NCBI GenBank assembly: GCA_012064385.1
Contig: QRDG01000524.1
Span: 1,643,489-1,707,488, forward strand
Reading direction: 5' to 3'
Length of the DNA stretch: 64,000 nt
Source: Puccinellia tenuiflora
Taxonomy: Eukaryota; Streptophyta; Magnoliopsida; Poales; Poaceae
Part shown: positions 44,028-53,758 of the stretch, in pieces
Layout: every line of letters begins with the position of its first letter
How positions within the stretch are numbered: position 1 is the first letter of the stretch
Translations under genes and position numbers: made by a program
Notes under the pieces: model-generated
Seen by the model: only the letters and a program-made list of their open reading frames with translations
Database searches by the model: none
What the model was told of the DNA's origin: nothing

Positions 44028-44888
44028 TTAGTACATGTATAAGCCATACCTGGCTGGGCACATTTTGAATTTCTTTAACACCTTTGCAGCAAAAGATTGT
44101 AGGTCTAACTTCTGGTTGTCTATGAACTCGTGCATCAACTTCTCTGTCAGAATTTTGGAAGTAATTGATTTAAGTGGCCAGCCCGCCTCACATGTGTGAA
44201 TTCCTTCATATGCAGTTATTATAAACCCACCTGTCCTTCTTCTATCATTTGACGATTTTATAAACCAAGAACAACCAGGAGCACACACAGCTTCTAACCT
44301 TCTTCTATCATTCTTAATCTTCTTCACCTGTACCTCCTCAACACCACTAAACACCATCCCGAGTTTGAAAGAAGGATTGTCCATGTCCACCTCAGGTTTA
44401 AATGCCCTGCACTTTTTCTTCAACAGTTGTCTATCTTCTTCTTCAAGATTCAGATCATCATCCTCGAGGGCATCCTCATCTTCATGTTCCTCACACATTT
44501 CCTCCTCATTGTTATCGTTGATAGATTTATCGACATTCTCCGCAAATAGAACGTCATCGCCCTCTTCAACATTGTAATCACTGTCGTACAACTCAAAATC
44601 ACTGTCACTATCGTCCTCACTGCCATCTAACTCAACATTCTCTGAAACAGGTGCTTTACCCTTCTCTGCTGCTACCACAATAGTCGAACTAGATGCTTCA
44701 GCTTCAAAACATGTAGTTGCAGGTGGAATTTTTGTGTGCGAGATGACGGAGGGCACAGAAATATCTCTGACTATCACATCTGCTCTCGACTGCTGAAGGA
44801 AGTTATGCTTTCGACGAACAAGGAAACGAGAGAAAAGAAAATATCCAATCACGGGATACTGTGGACTGAAGTGCAAATGTTCCATCAA
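44028..44888 (-). pseudogene. Truncated MULE transposase, N-terminal part
   Basis: 286 codons on the minus strand; the true start is uncertain because the first 60 residues look like leader. An acidic stretch (about 90-165, Asp/Glu-rich) is followed by NPSFKLGMVFSGVEE, then VQVKKIKNDRRRLEAVCAPG, CSWFIKSSND and GIHTCEAGW, i.e. the MuDR DNA-binding region with its Cys/His residues. From family knowledge about 13 residues normally lie between GVEE and VQVKK, so there is probably an in-frame deletion. The frame stops at RYGLYMY before any catalytic domain. Confidence 0.72.
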
Positions 44889-45139
44889 ATCTTAACTGCA
44901 CGCGGAAGGAGTCGGGAGAGAAATTTCTTCTACTCCGCGGGACTTAAGTGCAAAATTATCGCGCTGACGGCGTCCGATGTGGCATAATTCGGACTAAACT
45001 GACTAACCGATTCCAGGCTAAACAAGTTGTGGTACCTCGCGTGCATGTTTTGCAACATGTGGGACTAAACTGCACATCAGGTGCAAGTTGTGGTACCAAA
45101 ATTGTATATACGTCTAAAGACAATGTAGTATGCATCGGA

Positions 45140-45580
45140 GGGGTTACGGTTAATCCATTTAACCACGTGAATTACGGGCTTTTGGAAAAACCTACGAACG
45201 AAACGCAACTCGAACTAAATTCAGAGCGGGCCATACAATGTGCTTCTAGCTTAAGTCCCGTGCATTCATCTAGCCCAATTCTTATCCGCGGGCATCCTGA
45301 AGGGTTTCACCAGGTTGGAATTGGTGTGCCCCTGCGGGGGCTTACGGGCCCGATGGGCCCGGCCATTGGTGTGTCCTGTGGCCGCGTCCGGTCGACTACC
45401 GCCTTCGGCGGTGGAGGTAGTTCCCTCCCGCTCGGTCGCGGTACTGCTGCCCCCGATTCTGGCTACTCCTTGCAGTCGTCTTGCAGACCTCGTGACGGCA
45501 GTTTCGGTGAGACGACGATGGCGGCTTCGTGACCGCGGTGGCGCATGCTCCGGGTGGCATCGAGGATTCGTCTTCGTGGG
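45140..45580. other. Unassigned DNA left of the copia element
   Basis: GC-rich in its second half. The left flank of the LTR reads cttcgtggg. It shows no similarity by eye to the retrotransposon LTR sequence found right of 56346. No gene. Confidence 0.5.
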
Positions 45581-46727
45581 TGAAAGTGCATGGTTGATCC
45601 CATGCATGGTTTTGGTAATTAATGACAATCTCTATGGACTAATATTTGTGTTGAGCTCTATGTGTAGGTTGTCCTTTAGCTTGTGTCAAGATCATTTGTT
45701 GACCAAGGCCAAGCTTGCTTGTCTCCATTGGTTGGAGCCAAGGTCAAGGTTGAAGATCATTTGTTGATCAAGGCCAAGCTTGTCTCCATGTGTTGGAGTC
45801 AAGGTGCGTTGCTTGACCTCCATTTGTTGGAGTCAAGCTCAAGGGAAGAAGAAGAAGTTTTGGGTTGATCAAGGCTTTGTGCGGATTGATCAACCCTCAA
45901 GTCCAAGTGAAGATATGTCGAAGAGTGCTTTCCCCATCTTGGTGTATGGGGGAGCGTCATGTGAATCTTCACCAAACGAAGCGCAATCAAGAAAGGTGAT
46001 GCGTCTTGAGGAGATGAAGATCGTCTTCGTCGACCTCAAGTGGATAAATGCGCAAGGCAAAGGTATGATCTTGATAGGGTTTCTATTTTACCGGTCTCAT
46101 GGTGTTTAGTGAGAGACCGGGTTATAGGATAGATAGCCGTACTATCAAGAGGGGCTCTCGACCGGATATCGGGATCATATCGTCGTAGAGAGCACAAACC
46201 TTTGCATCCATGCAATCATCTCTATTGGTTCTTATTTGCCTCTTATCGTGGTGTGATCTTGGTGCTTGTCGTGCTCGTCATGACAAGGCTAAGTTCACCA
46301 AAAACGGTTTTCGTATGCGTCTTCTATTGCGTTTTTCGGTATTGGAGATTTTGCCGGTTCATCTGTGCGGAAGATTTATCTCTTCCATTTCTTTGCAAAA
46401 TCTCCATTGCTTGTTTGCCATTTACAAAGGTTGCATTTGTCGTCCTCTTTCCAACAAAATTGGTTTCATGTCATTTGGACTTCATTTGCAAAAGATACGG
46501 CATTTCCGATTTTCAATAAGGAGGTTTTCCCGGCGTGTCCTTTTTAGAGAGGTCAAACTCTCTCTCCTTGTGACCTCCTCCTCACATGATGGACAATGAT
46601 GTTTCTCTGCATGATCTTGTAGGGCTTTTCGTTGCGAGTCCAACGAGTCCAAGATCATCGAAAACGGAGTCCGGATGCAAAAGATATGCCCGTTTTCATA
46701 TTGCTCATTCTGCAGTTTTTCTGAGGG

Positions 46728-47140
46728 GCGGAAATTCCGGCCCGGGGTCCGGAAATTCCGGCCCGGGGCGGAAATTCCGGCCCGGGGTCCGGAAATTCCG
46801 GCCCCCGGAAGTTCCGGCCGTTGCACCGGAATATCCGGCCCATATTTTCATCTGAGCTTTTTTGGCTAAGTCTTTTGACTTTTCTCTCTGTAGGGGGTCC
46901 GGAATTTTGCCTCGGAAATTTCCGGGGGTCCGGAATTTCCGGTCTTTGGTCCGGAATATCCGGCCCAAGGAAAATTTGGCTAAGTCTTTTTCGCGTTTAC
47001 TCTCGGGTGGAGGTTCGGAACTTTGCACCGGAGGTTTGCTCCGGAAATTTCCGGGGCACCGGAAATTCCGGTGTAAGCCCCGGAATATCCGCCCCCCGGC
47101 CGGAAGTTCCGGCCCCTTTAACCCGGAATTTCCGGCCCTG
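46728..47140. repeat. Palindrome array, core CCGGAAATTCCGG
   Basis: More than ten copies of the 13-bp palindrome or close variants, joined by gcccgggg-type spacers, lie just upstream of the LTR TATA box. Confidence 0.93.
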
Positions 47141-47172
47141 CGGTTTTCCAACGGCTAGTTTTTGGGGGAGGC

Positions 47173-47180
47173 TATAAATA
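47173..47180 (+). promoter_or_regulatory. LTR TATA box
   Basis: TATAAATA within gggggaggctataaatagcc, about 1 kb before the 3' end of the LTR; conserved in the 3' LTR at 55319-55326. Confidence 0.6.
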
Positions 47181-48199
47181 GCCTCCTTCTTCCCCCAAGG
47201 GCTGGTTGCTTGTCTTGCTCACTTGCTTTTCTCTCTCCTCCATTGTTGCTAACCTTGTGAGCTTGATTCCTCTCCATCCCTCCAATGATTCTTGCCCAAA
47301 CTTAGGGATTCAAGAGAGGAGATCTAGATCTACCATTCCACCAATCAAATCCCCTCTAAGTGAGGGAAACTTGTGGATCTAGATTTTGGGGTTGCTTTGT
47401 GTTCATCCCCTTTGTTCTTCCTCTCTTATTCCCTCCATAGCATTAGTTGCTTTGGTTGGAATTTGGGAGTGAACGATTTTAGCACTTTGTGTGCTCTTGC
47501 CTTTTGCATTTGTTGCATCGGGTTGCTCCCTCCACGGTGATACGTGAAGATCGACGTTGAAGAGCTTTTTTACTCTTGGGTGCATTGTGTTCCCAAGAGC
47601 TTGTTGCCTCTTGGGTGCATTGTGTACCCTAGACGGTTGGAGGTGCCGCGAAGATTTCGAGTTGTGAAGCTTCGGCACGAGTTTGGGAGCCCCCAATTGA
47701 GTTGTGGGTGTGTGCCCCAAGAAGAGTTGTAAAGGGCTCCGGAATCCGCCTCGAAGGATTCCGATAGTGGAAGGTGAACCAATTCCTTGGGTGAGGTTCA
47801 TCGGAGAATAGGGTGAGGCCTTTGTGGCATCTTGAGTAGGCCTTTTGTGGCGAGCTCACACCCCTCCAACGAGACGTACTCCCTTAACAAGGAGGAACTC
47901 GGGAATACATCCTCGTCTCCGCGTGCCTCGGTTATTTCTATACCCGAGCTTTACTTATGCAATTTACATTGTGATAGCCTTCGTGCTTGAAGTTCATATC
48001 TTGCTATCACCTTGTTGTTTTAATTGCTTAGCATAAGTTGTTGGTGCACATAGGTAACCCTAGCATATTAGGTTGTTGGCTTGTTAATTTAAACACATAG
48101 TTTTATTCCGCAATTATCAAGCCCCTAATTAGAAAAAGCTTTAATCGCCTATTCACCCCCCCCTCTAGGCGACATCCGGGCATTGTTTGTTCTTTCAAT

Positions 48200-48211
48200 T
48201 GGTATCAGAGC
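48200..48211 (+). other. Primer-binding site (tRNA-iMet)
   Basis: tggtatcagagc lies 2 bp after the 5' LTR and matches the standard plant copia primer-binding site. Confidence 0.9.
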
Positions 48212-48251
48212 CTCGTCTCTCTTGTTTGGCTTTACCGCCTAGAGAGTAAAG

Positions 48252-50354
48252 ATGTCGTCTAGGGATTTAGTGCACAATTCCATGTTTATATTCAATGGCA
48301 CAAATTTTAATGTTTGGAAAACTCATATGCTTAGACACTTACGGGTCTTGGACCCCAATCTTGAGCGTATCTTAGATATAGGTTTTTCTCCTCCGAAGGA
48401 CTACGAAAGTACGACTTTAGAGGATGAGAAAAACTTATATCTAGATGCTCTAGCTTCTAATGAGTTTTGCAAATTTGTGAGTGTTGTAGTTTTCGAGTCA
48501 ATCATGCCTCTCCGGGATGCTCATGAGTTTTGGACCAAGCTTCAAGATAAATATGGAGGGTCCAACTCTATTGAGGATGATTGCTCTCCCTCCACCTCCG
48601 GCCGTGACGAGTTCTCGTCTTCATCTACTTCACCAAAATGTGGTAAGCCACAATCCAATGTAATGGTGAGTAGTGATAGGTTTTGCAACCTTGATAGTGA
48701 GCTCATTATTGATGATCATTTATCTCTATCTTGTTGCAATGCTTCATCTTTGGACATAAACACTCATAGCACCATAAATGATTTACATGCTAGTGTTGAT
48801 TGTCCTCGCATATCATCTAAAACTTGCTTCGATGAATCTCTTTATGATATGCTTGCTTTATCTTGTTGCCATGATAAAAATGTTTGTGTTCCCTCTAAAT
48901 CTTGCATTGATAATAATGTAGAGGAAACCCAATTTGCTATGCAACAAGATTTGAACTTGAGTAGTTCAAAAATCAATTATTCTTCATCTTTCACCTCTCA
49001 TTGTCTCATGGCTAAATCTTCTTCTAGTAATGACAATGATGATAATAATGATAATGATAATGATGATGAAGAAGTTGATATGGAAAAAATTAATGCCCTT
49101 CTTCAAAATAAAGGTCTAATGATTCTCAAAGCCCTTCCTAGTAATAATAGTGCTCAAGCTAACCTCTTTGAAATCATGAGCACTCTTATTGAGCGTGGGG
49201 AAACTATTGAGTCCTTGAAAGCAAGCCTTGAAGAGAAGGGTAAGATAGAAAGAGATGATGCTATGGAAAAGGCTACTTTAGAAGATGCTCTTGAGGAAGA
49301 GCAAGAGACTCGGGCTTCTCTTGAGGAGAAACTTGAGAATATTGAGGAATCTCACGATGCTATTATCGCTAAACTTATTGAAGAACGTGACCATGCCATT
49401 TCCAAATATAAAATGCTTAAAAAGGAAAAGGTTGAATTTGGGGTTGGCAATGCTAGACTAATTGAGGATATAGAGAGACGTGACAAAGCTCAAAAGGCTT
49501 TGGAACACGAACACTCTCTCCTCGTCTTGTCTCATGATCAACTTCAAACTCAACTATCTATATTGCCATGTGCTAGTCCTAGTAGTTCATCCACTAAAAA
49601 TGTTGGTACATCATGTGATGAATTACTTGCTTTGCCTTGTTGCTCTAACAATGATGCATCTACCTTCTCTAGTACTTGTGTTGTCACTAACCATGTAGAG
49701 AAAAGAGGAGAGCTCAAGGCCCAAGCCACTTCTATGAAGAAAGGCTTGGAAAAGCGTCATAAAGGGAAGCGTGCACTTGACAACATGTTGAGTGTGCAAC
49801 AATCCCCCAATGACAAGAGTGGACTTGGATTCAACTCCAACAACAAGAACAAGTCCAAAGTTGAGAAGAATAAGAAGGGCCAAGTTCAAATCAAGAATCC
49901 GGCCAAGATCACTTGCTTCAAGTGCAAGCTAGAAGGGCACCATGTTCGGGATTGCCCAATGAAGAAGAAGATGCCTCTTAGTGAGAAGCAACTAGGGAAG
50001 CGGCCTCTTGTTCAAACTCGTGCTCAACCACGAGTTGAACAAAGGCCACCTCCCAAGAAGACTCAAGTTATTGCTCCTCAAGTTGAGGAGTCTATTAAGA
50101 AGAAGAAGAGTCGGTGTTGCTACCTTTGCCGTGGCAAAGGTCATTTTGCTTCTTCATGCACTAACGGTACCCCATCCAACCCTATCATAATTAATGATGT
50201 GTATTCTCTTGGGAAGGATAGAGTTGGCAATGTGTTTGCCAAGTATGTAGGAGCTCAAAGTGGTGGCAAGAAAAGCACCATTTGGGTTCCCAAACCTATT
50301 GTGACTAACCTCTTAGGACCCAACTCGGTTGGGGACCAACAAGCTCAAACTTGA
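48252..50354 (+). CDS. Copia Gag with two zinc knuckles, 700 aa
   Basis: Gag forms the virus-like particle and packages element RNA. The N-terminus (NSMFIFNGTNFNVWKTHMLRHL) is the copia-type Gag start, followed by EFWTKLQDKYGG near 100. A low-complexity Ser/Asn/Asp region and a charged, coiled-coil-like segment (about 290-440) follow. Two CCHC knuckles are present: CFKCKLEGHHVRDC (555-568) and CYLCRGKGHFASSC (623-636). The ORF is uninterrupted and ends normally after LLGPNSVGDQQAQT, with no protease active-site motif after it. The ATG lies 41 bp after the primer-binding site. Gag is longer than usual for copia. Intactness despite absent pol suggests it was kept for trans-complementation or is young. 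Confidence 0.88.
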   Translation: MSSRDLVHNSMFIFNGTNFNVWKTHMLRHLRVLDPNLERILDIGFSPPKDYESTTLEDEKNLYLDALASNEFCKFVSVVVFESIMPLRDAHEFWTKLQDKYGGSNSIEDDCSPSTSGRDEFSSSSTSPKCGKPQSNVMVSSDRFCNLDSELIIDDHLSLSCCNASSLDINTHSTINDLHASVDCPRISSKTCFDESLYDMLALSCCHDKNVCVPSKSCIDNNVEETQFAMQQDLNLSSSKINYSSSFTSHCLMAKSSSSNDNDDNNDNDNDDEEVDMEKINALLQNKGLMILKALPSNNSAQANLFEIMSTLIERGETIESLKASLEEKGKIERDDAMEKATLEDALEEEQETRASLEEKLENIEESHDAIIAKLIEERDHAISKYKMLKKEKVEFGVGNARLIEDIERRDKAQKALEHEHSLLVLSHDQLQTQLSILPCASPSSSSTKNVGTSCDELLALPCCSNNDASTFSSTCVVTNHVEKRGELKAQATSMKKGLEKRHKGKRALDNMLSVQQSPNDKSGLGFNSNNKNKSKVEKNKKGQVQIKNPAKITCFKCKLEGHHVRDCPMKKKMPLSEKQLGKRPLVQTRAQPRVEQRPPPKKTQVIAPQVEESIKKKKSRCCYLCRGKGHFASSCTNGTPSNPIIINDVYSLGKDRVGNVFAKYVGAQSGGKKSTIWVPKPIVTNLLGPNSVGDQQAQT

Positions 50355-53300
50355 TCAATAGGTGTTTGTGGAGGACATTGGAGACTTGGCTATTTTTGAA
50401 GAATTAAGGGATCTTCATGGTTTTATTTCTCAAGCCAAGTCAATTGGATTATCACATATCTATCTCATATCCAATGCTTCCTCCTTGCGGTAACATGTAT
50501 TTAATTCATATATACATTGAAAGTTGCTTGCTCCCTTGCATGTGTTAGTTTTGTTTCTAGCATGTGCTTATATATGATATGCTTCTTTCCTACTTGTCTT
50601 GTTAGTCAAGGTTGTGTATGATAGTTGTGTATCATGTATGTGTAATTTGTGTGTTGAGCTTTATTGAATCTTGTGTGGATTTCATTTGGCTCTTTGAGAT
50701 ATTAATGGACTATCCCATTTTGGGGGAGTGAAATGCTTTGTGCACTTCACAAACCTAAAAATGTGTGTACATGAAGGACACCACCTAGTATTGATATTTC
50801 AATATTATCTAGCTACTATGTGGCATGTCATATTCATGAGAAATTCAAATTCTACATGTCCATTAATTTCTCTAGTTGGTTTTATTTGCCTCTTGTTTAA
50901 AAATAAAATGAATTATCACATTATGGGGGAGTAATAAGCTATGTGCATATTACAATCCCATAAAAATGTGAACATTTGAGGTTTGCCACTTAGAGTTGAT
51001 ATTGTACATTATCCATTTCCTATGTGGCATGTTTACTCAAACAAGTTCATTTTTCCTTTGTGGTTACCCTTTGGTTCTTGTTTGTGTGAGTTTGCTTGGT
51101 GTGGTTTTTCTCTAATATGTATTCCATATATTTTGTGAGAAACCATTTGTTTCACCACATTTTAACCATGGCGTTGCCGGTTGGTTCGAATAGTTGAAAC
51201 TACCAACAAACCTTTTAAAAATATGGCGTTTGAATTCTTACCTCTTGCCATATGCTTTTTGTCGTGAGGTTGGTCTTGATCATCTTTCCTATATACCACC
51301 GAGAGATATCTCTATATACTCCTTGTCTTGACAAGTGATACTAGTAATTGTGGTGGATTGTGTAGACCATCTTCGCATTGGCTCTTGCGTTGATTTGCTT
51401 TATCTTTTGCCTTCCTTGCCTTTTGAATGGATCCTATCTTTCAATCGGTAGTGTTTAGTGTTTTAGATAAAATATGGAGAGTAATGATCCCTTGTGCATG
51501 CATTTTGTATTCAAATGCAAATATCTAAGATAATGCATTAATCTTGGGGGAGCATTCCTTTTTATTTAGAACACTATTCTATCTATCACTTTTTGATCCT
51601 CTCAATTGGCATTTGATTCTTTATCTTATGTTTGGTACCTTCAATTGGTATTAATTGGAATTTAATATCTCCACCATAGATATTTGTTCCAATTGATATT
51701 TATTGTGGGAGTCTTGATACCTTTTTGCCTTATTTCACTTTACTTGATTTCGGTCAAGTATCATCCTCTCCTTGGTATCTTTTCTCCTAGTCGATTTTTT
51801 TGTTTTAATTGGTATCTTATTTTCAATTGGTGTCTTATCGATCATTTGTTGTGTTGATTTGATTCCTTTTGATATCACACTTCATGTGTTGATGTGTTTT
51901 GGAATCAATCATTTGTTGATTTGATTTTTCCTCAATCATGTGTTGATTTGGATTTTGATATAATTTGGACAACCTTTTGTGTCACACTTGGTGTACTCTC
52001 TTCTTGGTTTACTTGGTGTTTTTGTCCAAATTGTATCTCGTTTGGTTCTTGTAAGTCTATGCATGCATATTTACTATTATATATATTTTATGCCATGCTA
52101 GTCTTTCTAGTTCCAATATATAGGGGATACTCCACCGCATCCTAAATCGGCTAAGATGTGCATGAAATTCAATTTCATATCTATATGCACATATTTATGT
52201 GGAGTGTTTCCTATATATTGTAGTCGATCTAACTACTATGGAACCCAATGAGTTTGGGAACCATTTTGTACTCTAATTTTGTTTTAGGTACAATGGAGAT
52301 GCATTGGATGCTTGCCTCATTCATAAGGAAGGTGTTCTCACCGTGTGATTATCGGAGTCAAGCTTTGATGTCAAACCAACTCTCATCATCTTCATCACCA
52401 ATGTCATCTCGGTAACAAGTATCTATCTCATGCATACTTTTAGTATCCAACCTTGTGTAGGTTGCCTCTTGGCATGAAAAGCTTTTAGATGCAATTGTTG
52501 TGGTTTTGGCCTATTTCCTTCACTTAATATATCTTTGTGATATGTGTGTTGAATTTCCAAAATCTTTCTTCAATTGATATTATTTCCTTGTGATACTTGT
52601 TGCCTATTTCAAAGCATCTCCACTATCTCTTGTTCCCTTAGTGATATGTGTGATGCATTTGATATATTTGAAGTTCATTTATGTACAATGAGATAAATTT
52701 GAGCTATGTGCTATGCTTTTAAGCAACAATCTCATTTGTATATTTATGACTTCCTTTTGGATACCTTGTTATCTTTTTCCCGGACCATTTCGTATGTATA
52801 TGTTTCTTTGCGGATGTATATCTTCAATGGTTTGTCTAATAAGAAACCTATACATACGAGAGAGGTCATTTTTTAGTTGGTATCCTATTTCTTTTGAGCC
52901 ACCTTGTTTTTCATCTATAATTCTTTGGTGGTTCCAAATTTGCCTCATGAGTGCTTGTCTTAGTGTTTATTGGTATCTTTACACACTCATGTATTTGTTG
53001 AAGATCTTTCACTTCATGCCTACCATGGTGAGCATGTTGATTTTTCATTTGCTAAATGCTCTCACTAGCTTTTGGCATTTTCAATTGGTTTTAGTTTCCA
53101 ATTGGTATCCCTAAGCTTGTGAATATATTTCTTTAAAAGATCTTTTTATCTCGATTGGGCCTATCTTATGTTGAATTTTTGAAAATTAGTATCTTTTTAT
53201 GGCTCAACCACATCTTTGGTGCAAGTGCTATGATTTGCTTTTGCATTATGCACTCTTGCACTTGTTGAGTGTTCTAGATGATTTTGGGGGAGCAAGGATG

Positions 53301-53758
53301 CCATTTTTATGCACTCCTCAATTGTGCATGAAAATTGGGGAGCTTCTCCGTTTTTATTTAGAGCTCTCGCTTTGGATTTTTTGATTGCTTTTCTCCTTTG
53401 TGGAGATGTTTAAAATGATTTCATCTTTTTGCAATCTTTGGATCCTCAATATAGTTTGATTTCCTCTAATTATTCGTCAATGAATAAGTGCATTTGATTT
53501 CACTCATATCTTGAGTAATGCACACCTTTATGGAGGAACTCATATTATATTGGCTCTCTAAATTTTTCTTCCCATTTCGGCAATCGATGCCAATGGGGGA
53601 GAAGTTTAGAGGGTTTAAGGGAATTTGGGTTTTATGCTTGTGTTGCATTTGCCTTTAATGCGCTTTGCATTCTTGCTTGTCTGTCATGCAAGGATGCTTT
53701 ATTCATTATATAAACCCTCTTAAACGGGATTGTCATCAATTACCAAAATGGGGGAGAT
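50355..53758 (+). other. Non-coding internal region replacing pol
   Basis: AT-rich, with no pol domain in any frame. gggggag purine tracts recur near 50720, 50922, 51545, 53284, 53596 and 53748; only the last is at the 3' LTR. One block of about 210 bp is imperfectly duplicated (50700-50910 and 50910-51050). Confidence 0.8.

Larger units (their letters stand above)
42107..45125 (-). mobile_element. MULE with long diverged TIRs and truncated transposase
   Basis: Ends carry inverted repeats of about 110 bp: the left has tttggtaccacaacttgcac and tgatgtgcagtttagtccca, and the right has the complements ending ggtaccaaaattgtatatac. A 14-bp direct repeat tagtatgcatcgga flanks it (42093-42106, 45126-45139), longer than the usual 9-11 bp, so its inner border may be off by a few bases. 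It contains a minus-strand mudrA-like fragment and a nested hAT element. Confidence 0.78.
45581..48197 (+). repeat. 5' LTR of copia element
   Basis: 2617 bp. The palindrome array (46728-47140) is in U3 and TATAAATA at 47173. Related LTRs are at 53759-56346 (direct) and 1747-4119 (inverted solo). Confidence 0.93.

Noticed and set aside
46202..47177. ORFs of 90-180 codons in the copia LTRs (also 54381-55304)
   Set aside because: They are products of the palindrome array and U3 sequence, with parallel ORFs on both strands and no domain.
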